Of a DNA stretch of 64,000 bases, positions 42,216 to 52,576 are shown piece after piece. The notes beneath the pieces are model-generated. The model was not told the origin of the DNA, searched no databases, and saw only the letters and a program-made list of their open reading frames with translations. Location of the stretch: assembly GCF_011038645.2 (NCBI RefSeq), contig NZ_CP064955.1, positions 930,001-994,000 on the forward strand, in the 5' to 3' direction. Within the stretch, counting starts at the first letter, position 1. Every line of letters starts with the position of its first letter. Source of the stretch: Corynebacterium qintianiae (lineage in GTDB: Bacteria; Actinomycetota; Actinomycetes; Mycobacteriales; Mycobacteriaceae). A program made the position numbers and the translations under genes.

Positions 42216-43637
42216 ATGGCTGATCAAGCCCTGACGCTCGCCGAAAAGGTGTGGCGCGACCATGTGGTGACCAAGGGAGAGGGCACGGACCCCGACCTGA
42301 TCTACATCGACTTCCAGCTCCTCCACGAGGTGACCAGCCCCCAGGCCTTTGACGGCCTGCGCATGTCAGGGCGCACCATCCGCCGCCCCGAGCAGCACCT
42401 CGCCACCGAGGACCACAACGTGCCCACCCTCGGCATCAAGACCGGCAACTTGCTTGAAATCCAGGAACAGACCTCGCGCGTCCAGGTCGAGACGCTGCGC
42501 ACGAACTGCGAGGAGTTCGGCGTGCGGCTGCACCCGATGGGTGATGTCAAGCAGGGCATCGTCCACACCGTGGGCCCGCAGCTCGGAATAACCCAACCCG
42601 GCATGACCATTGTGTGCGGCGACTCGCACACCTCCACCCACGGAGCATTCGGCTCCATCGCCATGGGCATCGGCACATCCGAGGTCGAGCACGTCATGGC
42701 TACCCAGACGCTCTCGCTCAAGCCGTTCAAGACGATGGCCATCGAGGTCTCCGGCGAGCTCGCCGAGGGTGTCACCGCCAAGGACCTGATTTTGGCCATC
42801 ATCGCCAAGATCGGCACCAACGGCGGCCAAGGCCACATCATCGAGTACCGGGGCGAGGCCGTGCGCAAGCTCTCCATGGAGGCGCGCATGACGATTTGCA
42901 ACATGTCCATCGAGGCCGGCGCCCGCGCGGGCATGGTCGCCCCGGACGACAAGACATTCGCGTATGTCAAGGGCCGCGAGTACGCACCGAAGGGCGCGGA
43001 CTGGGACGCAGCAGTGGAGTACTGGAAGACCCTGCCGACCGATGAGGGCGCCCAATTCGACACCGTCGTCGAGATCGACGGCTCCGCTCTCACCCCGTTC
43101 GTCACCTGGGGCACCAACCCCGGCCAGGGCCTGCCCCTGTCCGAAACCGTGCCCGACCCGGAATCCTTCGGCGACGACACTGCGAAGCGCGCCGCGGAAA
43201 AGGCCCTGCAGTACATGGACCTGACCCCCGGCACCCCGCTGCGCGACATCAAGATCGACACCGTGTTCCTGGGCTCCTGCACCAACGCGCGCATTGAGGA
43301 CTTGCGTGAGGCCGCGGCTGTGATCAAGGGCCGACGCATCGCCGAAGGCACACGCATGATGGTTGTGCCGTCCTCCGCGATGGTGAAGAAACAGGCCGAG
43401 GAGGAGGGACTCGATGCCGTGTTCACCGAGTTCGGTGCAGAATGGCGCACCGCCGGCTGCTCCATGTGCCTGGGCATGAACCCCGACCAGCTCAAGCCGG
43501 GGGAGCGTTCCGCATCCACGTCAAACCGAAACTTCGAGGGCCGCCAGGGCCCGGGCGGGCGCACCCACCTCGTGTCCCCGCTGGTGGCAGCGGCCACAGC
43601 TGTTACCGGCCACCTCTCCAGCCCCGCCGACCTCTAA
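42216..43637 (+). CDS. leuC: 3-isopropylmalate dehydratase large subunit
   Basis: A 473-residue aconitase-family subunit that binds a 4Fe-4S cluster and, with LeuD, isomerises 2- to 3-isopropylmalate. The cluster ligands are in [14 protein letters not shown] and in [24 protein letters not shown] is conserved. The ATG at 42216 has GGAGGA about 8 nt upstream. leuD follows after 12 bp. Confidence 0.96.
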   Translation: MADQALTLAEKVWRDHVVTKGEGTDPDLIYIDFQLLHEVTSPQAFDGLRMSGRTIRRPEQHLATEDHNVPTLGIKTGNLLEIQEQTSRVQVETLRTNCEEFGVRLHPMGDVKQGIVHTVGPQLGITQPGMTIVCGDSHTSTHGAFGSIAMGIGTSEVEHVMATQTLSLKPFKTMAIEVSGELAEGVTAKDLILAIIAKIGTNGGQGHIIEYRGEAVRKLSMEARMTICNMSIEAGARAGMVAPDDKTFAYVKGREYAPKGADWDAAVEYWKTLPTDEGAQFDTVVEIDGSALTPFVTWGTNPGQGLPLSETVPDPESFGDDTAKRAAEKALQYMDLTPGTPLRDIKIDTVFLGSCTNARIEDLREAAAVIKGRRIAEGTRMMVVPSSAMVKKQAEEEGLDAVFTEFGAEWRTAGCSMCLGMNPDQLKPGERSASTSNRNFEGRQGPGGRTHLVSPLVAAATAVTGHLSSPADL

Positions 43638-43649
43638 GGAGTAAAGACA

Positions 43650-44237
43650 ATGGACAAGTTCACCACGCACACCGGCGTCGGGGTCCCGCTGACCCGCTCC
43701 AACGTCGACACGGACCAGATCATCCCCGCGCGCTACCTCAAGCGCGTCTCCCGTACGGGGTTCGAGGACGGCCTATTCTCCAACTGGCGCGAGAACGAGC
43801 CCGACTTCGTGCTCAACCAGGACGCGTTCAAGGTCGGCTCCGTGCTGTTCGCCGGGCCCGACTTCGGCACCGGGTCCTCGCGCGAGCACGCCGTGTGGGC
43901 GTTGAACGATTACGGCTTCCGGGCCGTGTTCTCCCCGCGCTTCGCCGATATCTTCCGCGGTAACTCCGGTAAGGCGGGCCTGCTAGCGGGCATCATGAGC
44001 GAGTCCGACATCGAGTTAATTTGGAAGCAGCTCGAGCAGAACCCGGGCATGGAGGTTACGGTCAGCCTCGAGGACCGCACCGTCACCGCAGGCGAGAATA
44101 CCACTACCTTCGACATCGACGACTACACGCGCTGGCGCCTCATGGAGGGCCTCGACGACATCGGCCTGACGCTTCGCGACGAATCGGCGATCGACACCTT
44201 TGAGGCGTCTCGCCCGGCGTTCAAGCCCAGCGTCTAG
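43650..44237 (+). CDS. leuD: 3-isopropylmalate dehydratase small subunit
   Basis: A 195-residue swivel-domain subunit partner of LeuC. Signatures are [14 protein letters not shown] near residue 20 and [17 protein letters not shown] near residue 70. The ribosome-binding site AAGGAG lies before the ATG, inside the end of the leuC gene region. A terminator follows. Confidence 0.96.
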   Translation: MDKFTTHTGVGVPLTRSNVDTDQIIPARYLKRVSRTGFEDGLFSNWRENEPDFVLNQDAFKVGSVLFAGPDFGTGSSREHAVWALNDYGFRAVFSPRFADIFRGNSGKAGLLAGIMSESDIELIWKQLEQNPGMEVTVSLEDRTVTAGENTTTFDIDDYTRWRLMEGLDDIGLTLRDESAIDTFEASRPAFKPSV

Positions 44238-44275
44238 CGCACGCTTGTCGACGCCCTCGCAGCGCGCCCGAAGAA

Positions 44276-44300
44276 CGCTGAGAAGACCTCAGCGCGTTTT
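44276..44300. terminator. Terminator between leuD and the convergent YbjN gene
   Basis: CGCTGAG (44276-44282), loop AAGAC, CTCAGCG (44288-44294), then CGTTTT. A second, longer pairing of GAAGACCTCA (44282) with TGAGGTCTTC (44329) could serve the minus strand. Confidence 0.7.
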
Positions 44301-44350
44301 CGGGCGTTTTTTGGGTGCGTTTTCGAGTTGAGGTCTTCCACAGGGGCGCG

Positions 44351-44821
44351 CTAAGGCGCCGGTTGTCGCAACTGTGCCAGCGCCTCGGGTGAGGATTCCT
44401 CAAGGTACGTGGTTACCGCATCGACGATGCCGTGGATGCCGGAGCCCATCCAGTCGGCGAACTGCTCGTCCGTGTACTGCCAGAGGCCGGGCAGAACGTA
44501 GGTCGCGCCGAAGGCGGTGAGGTCGCGCTTGTCGTCCTTCAACGCCACCGTCGAAGGGAATGCGTGGGCGTTGTTGTACCGCTCGACCCACTCCAGGACA
44601 TTTTCGAAGCGGTCTCCCGTGATGGCGTCGACGGCGACGGTGCTCACCAGCGCAATGTTCGGCTCCGTGTAGCGGATCTCGAACGTGATACCGGAAAAAG
44701 CAGTGATCAGAGAGTATTCGCTGTCCGTCTCGTTGAACTGGTAGTGGTTGGCGCGGAAAAACTCTCGGACGCGGTCGAGATCGTTCTTGCGGGTGGGCGG
44801 GTGGGTTTCGGGGTGGGTCAT
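44351..44821 (-). CDS. YbjN-domain protein 1
   Basis: A 156-residue protein of the YbjN family (type III secretion chaperone-like fold), with RVREFFRANHYQFNE, WVERYNNAHAFPS and QFADWMGSGIHGI. Its ATG overlaps the stop of the next YbjN gene (ATGA), so the pair is co-translated. The biochemical role of the family is not known; some act in gene regulation or as chaperones. Confidence 0.8.
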   Translation of the reverse strand: MTHPETHPPTRKNDLDRVREFFRANHYQFNETDSEYSLITAFSGITFEIRYTEPNIALVSTVAVDAITGDRFENVLEWVERYNNAHAFPSTVALKDDKRDLTAFGATYVLPGLWQYTDEQFADWMGSGIHGIVDAVTTYLEESSPEALAQLRQPAP

Positions 44822-45252
44822 TGCGTTGAATCTTTCTCTGCGAGCTGCGGCAAGCGCTTCTCCAGCTGCGCCTTGACGTGGTGGATGGCGGAGAAATAGA
44901 ACTCGATCATCGCGGCGAACTGCTCGTCGCTGACGGCGCCCGACGTGAAGAAAGGCGCCTCAATGAGCACGACCGTGCTGCCGTCTTCGCGCCGAACGGG
45001 GTGCACGCGCACAAGCGGCAGGGAGCGGTTGAGCTCGTTGACCACGAGGCGGAGCTCGAGGGCGTCAGCGTTGGTGTCGCAGATGGGCAACCAACGCGCG
45101 GTCACTTTGAACCCTGCGTCTTCGACTTGGAAGAAACAGACCAGCCCGGGAAAACCGGTGCGGGTCAACCCGTCGGACTCGCCGCGGAAGTGGGTCAGGT
45201 TGAGCGTATCCAGGTGACCTTCGATGCGCTCCTGTGTCACGGGTGCAAACAT
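44818..45252 (-). CDS. YbjN-domain protein 2
   Basis: A 144-residue YbjN-family protein starting MFAPVTQERIEGHLD, with LVCFFQVEDAGFKVTARWLP and LVVNELNRSLPLVRVHP, ending in AQLEKRLPQLAEKDSTQ. It is related to the gene downstream and overlaps it. It starts 11 bp after the MutT1 stop, so the three minus-strand genes form one operon. Confidence 0.8.
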   Translation of the reverse strand: MFAPVTQERIEGHLDTLNLTHFRGESDGLTRTGFPGLVCFFQVEDAGFKVTARWLPICDTNADALELRLVVNELNRSLPLVRVHPVRREDGSTVVLIEAPFFTSGAVSDEQFAAMIEFYFSAIHHVKAQLEKRLPQLAEKDSTQ

Positions 45253-45263
45253 GGCACTAACTC

Positions 45264-46289
45264 CTAGCGGACGGGGAGGGCGGAGGGCATGTAGTCGGCG
45301 CCGGTGAGGTCCTCGCCGTGGAAAGAGAGGACCCAGGCGCCTCCTTTTTTCACGTTGATGGGGGCGTCGATAGGCAACCGGCCGGAGTCCGAAAGCCACG
45401 CGATCATGTCGGGCATGATGTGGCCCTGGGCGCAGATGACGCTGGTGCCGCCGAGCTTGACCACGTTCATAAACGCCTCTTTGCACGCCACCTGGTTCTC
45501 AATCCAGGCATTGTCACCGAAGTGCTGGTCCACGGTCACGTCGAGGGCGAGCTCGTCAGCAAGAGGCGCGACGGTGGTCTGGCAGCGGTCGGGTTCGGCG
45601 GAGAAGATGCGTTCGGGGAAGAAGGGGGCGAGCATGGGCACGAGCATCTCGGATTGGCGCCGGCCCTTCTTGTCCAGGGGGCGCAAGTTGTCGTCACCGC
45701 TCCACTTCTCGCGGTCGTGGGCGCGCCCGTGTCGCACATACAAGATGCGCGAGGTTGCCGGCAGACGGAAGCGCTTCTCGGCCTTCTCCAGCACCTGGCG
45801 GTCGAGGTCGTAGGTCAGCAGCGGCTTCGCCTCGTCGAGAGGCACCCAGCGAATCTCGTCGACCTCGCTGTTGGGGGTGAACTTACCGCCGGTGACCTCG
45901 CCCGTCCAGTAGTAGACCACCTTCGTGGTGTTCTTGACCGGGTAGATCGTCTTGCCCAAGAGCTTGCCCAGGCGGACATCGTAGCCGGTCTCCTCCTTGA
46001 TTTCGCGCACGGCGGTGGCCACGAGGGACTCACCCGGGTCGACCTTGCCCTTGGCCAGCGACCAGTCGTCGTAGTGCGGACGATGGATGCAGGCAACTTC
46101 AATGCTGCTGACATCCGAGACGTCACCGCGCCACAGGACCGCACCCGCGGCCAGTGTCGTTTTCGCGAACTCGCGCTCCGGGTGGCGCGGGATCTCCTGG
46201 TGGCGGCCGGTGAGGAACATTTCCCCCCGGTCGTCCTTGTCCGTCTCGTGCAGTTGCGCTGTGGAAGGTGCTGAAGACTTGGAAGCCAT
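45264..46289 (-). CDS. NUDIX hydrolase fused to histidine phosphatase (MutT1 type)
   Basis: A 341-residue two-domain enzyme of the mycobacterial MutT1 type. The NUDIX box is GKVDPGESLVATAVREIKEE near residue 80; the histidine phosphatase domain begins near residue 183 with ILYVRHGRAHD. It removes oxidised nucleotides such as 8-oxo-dGTP and other nucleoside polyphosphates. The N-terminus before the NUDIX part is extended (about 45 residues). First gene of the minus-strand operon. Confidence 0.9.
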   Translation of the reverse strand: MASKSSAPSTAQLHETDKDDRGEMFLTGRHQEIPRHPEREFAKTTLAAGAVLWRGDVSDVSSIEVACIHRPHYDDWSLAKGKVDPGESLVATAVREIKEETGYDVRLGKLLGKTIYPVKNTTKVVYYWTGEVTGGKFTPNSEVDEIRWVPLDEAKPLLTYDLDRQVLEKAEKRFRLPATSRILYVRHGRAHDREKWSGDDNLRPLDKKGRRQSEMLVPMLAPFFPERIFSAEPDRCQTTVAPLADELALDVTVDQHFGDNAWIENQVACKEAFMNVVKLGGTSVICAQGHIMPDMIAWLSDSGRLPIDAPINVKKGGAWVLSFHGEDLTGADYMPSALPVR

Positions 46290-46408
46290 ACGGACATTGT
46301 AGAAACAATGCGCCGCGCACCGGGCGCGAGTGCGGGTGAGCCCCGGCGCGTGTCGGAGCGGGCGTCCCGCTAATCTCGGTAGGGTGCCGAACTGACAAGG
46401 AGGACGCG

Positions 46409-47407
46409 ATGGTTAACGTGAGCGTGATGGGTGCGGGCTCGTGGGGCACGACCCTGGCCAAGGTGTTCGCGGACGCGGGCAACGCGGTCGTGCTGTGGGC
46501 GAGGCGGGCGGAGCTCGCCAGCGCCATCAACGCCACTCGCGAAAACGCGGACTACCTTCCCGGGGTCGCGCTGCCGGCGGCGGTCTCGTCGACGCCGGAC
46601 CCGCAGCTTGCCCTCGAGGGCGCCGACATCGTGGTCTTCGCGGTGCCGAGCCAGACGATGAGGGAGAATCTCACCGCATGGCGCGACTACCTCCCAGCGG
46701 ATGCGACGCTGGTGTCCATCTCCAAGGGCATCGAAAAAGGCACCCACCTGCGCATGTCGCAGATCATCGGAGAAATAACCGGGGCCGACCAGGAACGCAT
46801 TGCGGTGCTCACCGGCCCCAACCTCGCCCGCGAAGTGGCCGAGGAGCAGCCTGCAGCCACCGTGATCGCGTGCGCGAACCTCAACCGCGCGAAGCTGGTG
46901 CAGGCGGCGTGCGCGACGGGGTACATGCGCCCGTACACTAACGCCGACGTGGTCGGCGCGGAGTTCGGCGGCGCGTGCAAGAACGTCATTGCGCTAGCGT
47001 GCGGCATGTCGGCGGGCCTGAACTTGGGGAGCAATACCCAGGCCACCTTGATCACACGCGGCTTGGCCGAGATCACACGCCTCGGCGTCGAGCTGGGGGC
47101 GGACCCGCGCACATTCGCCGGCCTGGCGGGGATGGGCGACTTGGTGGCGACGTGCACCTCGCCGCTGTCGCGCAACCGCACGTTCGGTGCTGCGCTGAGC
47201 GACGGAGCGAGCGTGGAGGAAGCGAAAAAGGCCACCAAGGGCCAGGTCGCTGAGGGTGTCATCTCGTCGCAGTCGATCCACCAGCTCGCAGAGGAAGCCG
47301 GGGTGGACATGCCGATCACCGCCGCTGTTCACGCGGTGTGCCACGAGGGCGCCGGGGTGAAAGATGTTATTGTGGCCTTGATGGGGCGCTCGAAGAAATC
47401 GGAGTAG
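46409..47407 (+). CDS. gpsA: Glycerol-3-phosphate dehydrogenase [NAD(P)+]
   Basis: A 332-residue enzyme reducing dihydroxyacetone phosphate to sn-glycerol 3-phosphate for phospholipid synthesis. Motifs are [14 protein letters not shown] at the N-terminus, [15 protein letters not shown], and the catalytic-lysine segment [21 protein letters not shown] precedes the ATG. ddl follows after 20 bp. Confidence 0.96.
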   Translation: MVNVSVMGAGSWGTTLAKVFADAGNAVVLWARRAELASAINATRENADYLPGVALPAAVSSTPDPQLALEGADIVVFAVPSQTMRENLTAWRDYLPADATLVSISKGIEKGTHLRMSQIIGEITGADQERIAVLTGPNLAREVAEEQPAATVIACANLNRAKLVQAACATGYMRPYTNADVVGAEFGGACKNVIALACGMSAGLNLGSNTQATLITRGLAEITRLGVELGADPRTFAGLAGMGDLVATCTSPLSRNRTFGAALSDGASVEEAKKATKGQVAEGVISSQSIHQLAEEAGVDMPITAAVHAVCHEGAGVKDVIVALMGRSKKSE

Positions 47408-47427
47408 CGCCTTGTAGGCTTCGAGGC

Positions 47428-48492
47428 GTGATTCGCGTAGCAGTAATTTACGGTGGCCGTTCCACCGAACATTCCATCTCCTGCATTTCCGCCGGGGCAA
47501 TCATGGCGCAACTGCCGAAGGACATCTACGAGGTCGTCCCCGTCGGCATCACGCGCGACGGCACGTGGGTCTCCGGCACCCTAGACCCGGTCGGCGGTGC
47601 GACGCTTCCGGAGGTGCCGGGAGGCCGCGAGGTCGTGCTGTCAGCGAACCCGGCGCGGCGCGGAACCTTGTCGGACGTGAAAACCGGCGACGTCGTCGCC
47701 CAGGTCGACGTCGCTTTCCCGGTGCTGCACGGCAAGTTCGGCGAGGACGGCACAATCCAGGGGTTCTTCGAGCTCTCCGGTCTGCCCTACGTCGGCCCGG
47801 GCGTGTTGGCGTCGGCGTGCGCGATGGACAAGGAGTACACCAAGTTGATCGTCTCGTCGGCGGGTATCGCCGTCACCGACGAAGTGATTCTCCGCCAGGG
47901 TGAAACGCTTGGCGACGCCCAGAAACAGCGCCTCGGTCTTCCAGTCTTTGTTAAGCCCGCAAGCGGCGGATCGTCGATCGGCGTGTCCAAGGTCAGCGAC
48001 TGGGGTGAGCTCGATGAGGCCGTTGCGCTGGCGCGCGAGTCCGACGGCAAGGTCATCGTAGAGGCGGAGCTCGTCGGCGACGAGGTCGAGGTCGGCGTGC
48101 TCGAATACCCGGACGGCCGCCGCGAAGCATCGCTACCCGCCAAGCTCAACGGCACGGGTGACAGCGAGGAGGGCTTCTACGGCTTCGAGACGAAGTACCT
48201 CGACGACGGCGTCACCGCCACTATCCCGGCACCGTACGGCGAAGCGCAAACGGAACAGCTCCGCGCGCTCGCGATTACGGCGTTCAACGCGCTGGGATGC
48301 CGCGGCCTGTCGCGGGTGGATTTCTTCCTCACCGAGCGCGGCCCTGTACTCAACGAGGTCAACACCATGCCGGGGTTCACATCCATCTCGATGTACCCTC
48401 AGGTGTGGCAGGCTTCCGGTGTTTCTTACCCGGAGCTTCTGGACACCCTTATTCAGACTGCGCTTGCCGCGCCGGCAGGCTCGCCTCGATAG
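47428..48492 (+). CDS. ddl: D-alanine--D-alanine ligase
   Basis: A 354-residue ATP-grasp enzyme that makes the D-Ala-D-Ala dipeptide for peptidoglycan. Motifs: VAVIYGGRSTEHSIS, LPYVGPGVLASACAMDKEYTK, VKPASGGSSIGVSKV and the metal site in LNEVNTMPGFTSIS. The GTG at 47428 follows TAGGCT by 6 nt, a leaderless start. Its 3' end overlaps the convergent DUF3515 gene by 44 bp. Confidence 0.96.
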   Translation: MIRVAVIYGGRSTEHSISCISAGAIMAQLPKDIYEVVPVGITRDGTWVSGTLDPVGGATLPEVPGGREVVLSANPARRGTLSDVKTGDVVAQVDVAFPVLHGKFGEDGTIQGFFELSGLPYVGPGVLASACAMDKEYTKLIVSSAGIAVTDEVILRQGETLGDAQKQRLGLPVFVKPASGGSSIGVSKVSDWGELDEAVALARESDGKVIVEAELVGDEVEVGVLEYPDGRREASLPAKLNGTGDSEEGFYGFETKYLDDGVTATIPAPYGEAQTEQLRALAITAFNALGCRGLSRVDFFLTERGPVLNEVNTMPGFTSISMYPQVWQASGVSYPELLDTLIQTALAAPAGSPR

Positions 48493-49387
48493 CCTCCGAC
48501 AGCGCGGTCACCGCGGCGTTTCCTTCGCCCTGGGGCAGGTGTGCGGCGACGACCGCGTCGCGCCCGAGGGCGAACCACGTCGACGCGCCGGGACTGGGGG
48601 AGAGCTGGGTGTCCTCGAACCAGGTCACCCCGTTGATCTGGTAAAGCTGCAGACCCGGCTGGTAGTTCTCCGGGTGGGCGACGTTGCACCTGACCACGAT
48701 CGGTTCCTTGCCCTCGGCCTGCCACACGATGGCGCCTTCCTCGGAGGAGACGCGGTTGTATCCCTCGGCGATGGAGTCGGGCAGAGCCTCCTGGAGATCA
48801 CCGCAGTAGGTCCCGTCGGCGGCAGGACCAGCGGCGAGCTGCGACAGGGGTGCGGGTGCAGGGTCGTGCTCGGAACGCGGCAGTGCTCCGGCGTTGAGCT
48901 GCGCTACAGGGTCTCCGCCCACAGCTTGCCGGTCCGCAGTCACGGCAAGCACGGGGGAGCGGTCTGTGGTGTACCAGGTGCTCAGGTCCGAACCGGTGAC
49001 GGGATCGTCGATACGCATCCACTGCGCTCCGCCCGCCTCGAACGTGGGGGTGTACTCGTTGTATTGCAGCGGCATGTCAACGCCGCAGCGCAGCGTGATG
49101 CGCTCGTGTGACGACGACTGCCACGCCGCCGCCCCGGCAGGCGCGGGCTCTGCCAGTCTGGCGCGGCGGTGGCCGAGGATTTCGTCGGGCAGGGCGTCGA
49201 TAAGCGAGGTGCACTCCGGGGAACCCGCCGCGGGCGAGGGCAGCTCGGGCATGGACACCGGCTGGAGCGCGACCCGGTTGAAGTAGACTTTGGCACCGGC
49301 GAGGACTCCCACGATCAGCGCGGCCGCGAGGACGAGGCTGACCACCACAAACGTTTTGTTGACCGGGATGGAGGGATCCTTGCTCAT
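48449..49387 (-). CDS. DUF3515-family membrane protein with duplicated domain
   Basis: A 312-residue protein with one N-terminal transmembrane segment (FVVVSLVLAAALIVGVLAG). The rest contains two similar halves, each with Cys...ALPD, a Trp, then (L/V)RC, G-x-x-W and STW motifs (CTSLIDALPDEI and YCGDLQEALPDSI mark their starts). Family members sit between ddl and thiL in Corynebacteriales, as here. It starts leaderless after TAGACT; its ATG overlaps the thiL ATG on the other strand. Function unknown. Confidence 0.82.
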   Translation of the reverse strand: MSKDPSIPVNKTFVVVSLVLAAALIVGVLAGAKVYFNRVALQPVSMPELPSPAAGSPECTSLIDALPDEILGHRRARLAEPAPAGAAAWQSSSHERITLRCGVDMPLQYNEYTPTFEAGGAQWMRIDDPVTGSDLSTWYTTDRSPVLAVTADRQAVGGDPVAQLNAGALPRSEHDPAPAPLSQLAAGPAADGTYCGDLQEALPDSIAEGYNRVSSEEGAIVWQAEGKEPIVVRCNVAHPENYQPGLQLYQINGVTWFEDTQLSPSPGASTWFALGRDAVVAAHLPQGEGNAAVTALSEAIEASLPARQAQSE

Positions 49388-50387
49388 GATCAAGCAGTCT
49401 AACGAAAGGCCCACGTCACCCGTGATTCACACAGGTTTTCCGGCAGAGGGGCCGACCTTGGGCGAGGTGGGCGAGCACGAGGTCATCCGCGCAATTGTCG
49501 ACGCCGCCCCCTCGACCTTCAACGGCGATGACGCGGCTGTGCTCACCCCGGCGGTGCCGAATTCGCGGGTCGTGGTCACCACCGACATGCTGGTGGAAGG
49601 TCGCCACTTCACGTCTGATCTGACCACGCCTTTCGACGTGGGGCGCAAGGCCGTGGTCCAGAACTTCGCCGACATTGAGGCCATGGGTGCGCGCCCGATC
49701 GCGGCAGTGCTGGCGTTCTCCGCGCCGCCGGAGCTGCCCCTCGACGTGGTGCGGCAATTGGCTGCCGGAATCCAGTCGAAGGTGTCGGAGTACTCCTCGG
49801 AGCTCGTCGGCGGCGACGTCACAAGTGGCCCGGGCCTGGTGCTGTCGATCTCGGCGGTCGGCTCGCTCGGGGGCAGCCTCCCCGCCCTCGAGCTGCGGCG
49901 CGCGAAACCGGGGCAGCGTGTCGTGGCCCACGGGCGGATCGGTTACTCCGCAGCGGGACTGGCGCTTCTGCAGTCGGGTCGAGACATCCCGGAGAAGTTG
50001 CACCCGCTCGCCCACGCCTACCAGACGCCGGATGTGACGCCCGGCCGGGGAATGATCGCGCGCGCCGCGGGGGCGACGGCGATGACGGACAACTCGGACG
50101 GCCTCATCCACGACATCGGCACCGTGGCGTCGCGCTCGAACGTGTTGATCGACCTTGATGCCGCCGCACTCGCGCCCGACGAGCTGCAGGTCGCGGCGGG
50201 TGAGCTCCTGGGGGTTGACCCGTGGCAGTGGGTGCTCTCTGGGGGCGAGGACCACACCCTGTTGGGAACCATCGAAGGCTCGGCGCCAGTGGGTTTCCGC
50301 ACGATCGGTAGCGTCCGCAAAGGCGCCGGAGTGTTGGTCGGCGGTCAAGCCCCCGCCTACACCGGGGGATGGGAGAGCTTTTCGTGA
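49386..50387 (+). CDS. thiL: Thiamine-monophosphate kinase
   Basis: An enzyme phosphorylating thiamine monophosphate to the diphosphate cofactor. Motifs: [53 protein letters not shown] and [11 protein letters not shown]. Two starts fit: ATG 49386 (333 residues), which overlaps the divergent gene, and GTG 49422 (321 residues) after GAAAGG. The second is plausible, since sequence similarity begins after it. The ung gene overlaps the stop. Confidence 0.93.
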   Translation: MIKQSNERPTSPVIHTGFPAEGPTLGEVGEHEVIRAIVDAAPSTFNGDDAAVLTPAVPNSRVVVTTDMLVEGRHFTSDLTTPFDVGRKAVVQNFADIEAMGARPIAAVLAFSAPPELPLDVVRQLAAGIQSKVSEYSSELVGGDVTSGPGLVLSISAVGSLGGSLPALELRRAKPGQRVVAHGRIGYSAAGLALLQSGRDIPEKLHPLAHAYQTPDVTPGRGMIARAAGATAMTDNSDGLIHDIGTVASRSNVLIDLDAAALAPDELQVAAGELLGVDPWQWVLSGGEDHTLLGTIEGSAPVGFRTIGSVRKGAGVLVGGQAPAYTGGWESFS

Positions 50388-51040
50388 TTGCCGATCACCC
50401 CCTGCCCGTCCACGAATCGTGGCAGGAGCCGCTGGAGCCCGTTGCCGAGCGCATCCACGCCATGGGCGACTTTCTGCGGGCCGAGCGCGAGTACCTCCCG
50501 CGCGGCAACGACATCCTGCGCGCTTTCGCCGACCCCTTCGATGAGGTGCGCGTGCTCATCCTCGGCCAGGACCCGTACCCCACGCCGGGCCACCCCATGG
50601 GCCTGAGTTTTTCTACCCAGCCGGGGGTCGCCCCGCCGCGCTCCCTGGTCAACATCTACAGGGAGCTCAACGATGACCTGGGCGTGCCGCCCCGGCGGGA
50701 CGGCGACCTCAGCAGCTGGGCGGCGCAGGGAATCCTGCTGCTCAACAGGGTGCTCACGGTCCGGCCGGGCCAACCCGCGTCGCACCGCGGCAAAGGATGG
50801 GAGGCCGTGACAGAGACGGCGATCAGGGCGCTGGCCGCCCGCGAGGCACCGCTAGTTGCCATCCTGTGGGGCCGCGACGCGCAGACCGCCGCGGCATTCC
50901 TCGGCGACACTCCGCGCATCGAGTCCGCACACCCGTCGCCGCTGTCCGCCAGCCGCGGTTTCTTCGGGTCGCGGCCGTTCTCGCGCGCCAACGAGCTTCT
51001 GGCGCAGCAGGGTGACAGCGGTGTCGACTGGGCGTTGTAA
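50384..51040 (+). CDS. ung: Uracil-DNA glycosylase
   Basis: A 218-residue repair enzyme removing uracil from DNA. The catalytic motif is [18 protein letters not shown] and the second [18 protein letters not shown]. The GTG start overlaps the thiL stop by GTGA and has GGGAGAG upstream; an ATG at 50369 is also in frame. It is inside a run of co-oriented genes from thiL to the TSUP transporter. Confidence 0.95.
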   Translation: MIADHPLPVHESWQEPLEPVAERIHAMGDFLRAEREYLPRGNDILRAFADPFDEVRVLILGQDPYPTPGHPMGLSFSTQPGVAPPRSLVNIYRELNDDLGVPPRRDGDLSSWAAQGILLLNRVLTVRPGQPASHRGKGWEAVTETAIRALAAREAPLVAILWGRDAQTAAAFLGDTPRIESAHPSPLSASRGFFGSRPFSRANELLAQQGDSGVDWAL

Positions 51041-51051
51041 ACTCGGTTGCC

Positions 51052-52572
51052 ATGGTTAACCCACCCTTGTTCGACGGCGCCCGGCTCCTGTCCTGGGCGC
51101 AGCGCTCAGCGGCAGAGCTCGAACGGCGCAGGGTGGAGATCAACCGGCTCAACGTGTTTCCGGTCCCGGATTCGGACACCGGATCCAACATGGCGCACAC
51201 CATGGCCGCGGCCGTTTCCGAGGCCGCGAAGCTCGAGCCGGGGGCCTCGGCGCGCGACGTGGCCGAGGCGCTGGCGGTGGGCAGCATGCGCGGGGCTCGG
51301 GGCAACTCCGGGGTCGTGCTCTCCCAGGTAATCCGCGGCGTTGCCCAGTCAGCGGGCGACGGGGCGTTGTCCGGCCACGTCGTAGCGCAGGCGCTGAGCG
51401 CGGGGGTGCAGTTCGTCGACAGGGCCATCGCGGACCCAGTCGAAGGCACGGTGGTGACGGTGCTGCGCGCAGCCGCTGAGGCGGCGACCGCTGCGCAGGA
51501 CGGCACCCTTGAGGACGTTGTACTGGCCGCCCGCGATGCGGCCCGCGATGCGCTCGCCGACACCCCGTCGCAGCTCGCGGCCTTGCGCGAAGCAGGTGTG
51601 GTCGACGCTGGCGGCACCGGTCTCGTGATCCTGCTCGAACAGCTCGCCAACGAGGTGACCGGAGTCGAGGGCGAGGACTACGTGCCCTTGGTCGACGCCC
51701 CTGGTGGGAAGGCCCACCTAGAGATCATGTTCATCTTCCGCGGCCCCCTCGACGCGCTGGAGAGGAAGTTGCTCGAGCTCGGGGGCGACAGCCTGGTCAT
51801 CGCCCGCGCCGGGGGCGCCGAGGGTGACGAGGAGAGTATGGGCAAGGTGCACGTCCACTCCTACAACGCCGGGGAGCTCATTGAGGCCGCGTTTGCGCTA
51901 GGCAGCGTCAGCGAACTGCGCCTCGAAATTCTTCCGACCGACGTGGGTGCGGGCAGTCCCGAACGCCTGATCGTGGCGGTCACGCCTCCCGGTTCGCTCA
52001 CCGAGCTGTACTCCACTGCGGGCGCGGTTACCGTCGCGCCGGGCGGCAATCCCGACGTCACCGGTGAAAGGCTCCTCGAGGTAATCCGCGAGTCGCACGC
52101 CAGTGAGGTGATCCTCCTACCCAACGGGTTGATGGGCAACACCAGCCTGGTCGACGTCGAAAAGGCCGCGCGCGCACTAGAGCAGACGCTAACGGTGCTG
52201 CCCACCGTGCGGCTGGTTTCGGGCATCGCCGCCCTGGCGGTGTACGACGCCACCCAGCCGCTGGCCACCGTCGCCTTCACCATGTCGGAGGCCGCAGGTG
52301 AGATGCGCACTGCCGTAATTCAGCGGGTCAAAGGTCAGGTAACGGTCACCGCCTACGGTGAAACCTCATCCTTCCAAGGTGAGCCCCACGATGCCGTGGC
52401 GACAGCCTGCGCGCGCCTGTTGGAGCACGGCGGCGAGCTCGTCTCCGTACTGTTCGACCCACTGGAGATCCCCGAGCTCGACAGCGACACCCTCACAGAG
52501 AAGCTGGGCGCCGAGGTTCACGTCTACCCGGCCGACGGCCTGGGTGCGGTGGCGGAGATCGGGGTGGAGTAG
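51052..52572 (+). CDS. DAK2-domain (FakA-like) kinase protein
   Basis: A 506-residue protein of the FakA/YloV type. The N-terminal DAK2/DhaL domain has NVFPVPDSDTGSNMAHTM and MRGARGNSGVVLSQ, the ADP-metal site; the C-terminal half holds the DAK1-like partner-binding part with EIILLPNG-type sequence (EVILLPNGLMGN). In Firmicutes this is the kinase of exogenous fatty acids with a DegV partner (FakB); none is nearby. The ATG follows TAAACT by 8 nt. Function here is inferred. Confidence 0.85.
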   Translation: MVNPPLFDGARLLSWAQRSAAELERRRVEINRLNVFPVPDSDTGSNMAHTMAAAVSEAAKLEPGASARDVAEALAVGSMRGARGNSGVVLSQVIRGVAQSAGDGALSGHVVAQALSAGVQFVDRAIADPVEGTVVTVLRAAAEAATAAQDGTLEDVVLAARDAARDALADTPSQLAALREAGVVDAGGTGLVILLEQLANEVTGVEGEDYVPLVDAPGGKAHLEIMFIFRGPLDALERKLLELGGDSLVIARAGGAEGDEESMGKVHVHSYNAGELIEAAFALGSVSELRLEILPTDVGAGSPERLIVAVTPPGSLTELYSTAGAVTVAPGGNPDVTGERLLEVIRESHASEVILLPNGLMGNTSLVDVEKAARALEQTLTVLPTVRLVSGIAALAVYDATQPLATVAFTMSEAAGEMRTAVIQRVKGQVTVTAYGETSSFQGEPHDAVATACARLLEHGGELVSVLFDPLEIPELDSDTLTEKLGAEVHVYPADGLGAVAEIGVE

Positions 52573-52576
52573 CACC

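Noticed and set aside
44282..44338. Large inverted repeat after leuD as a riboswitch or attenuator
   Set aside because: It lies between convergent stops and is better explained as a terminator pair.
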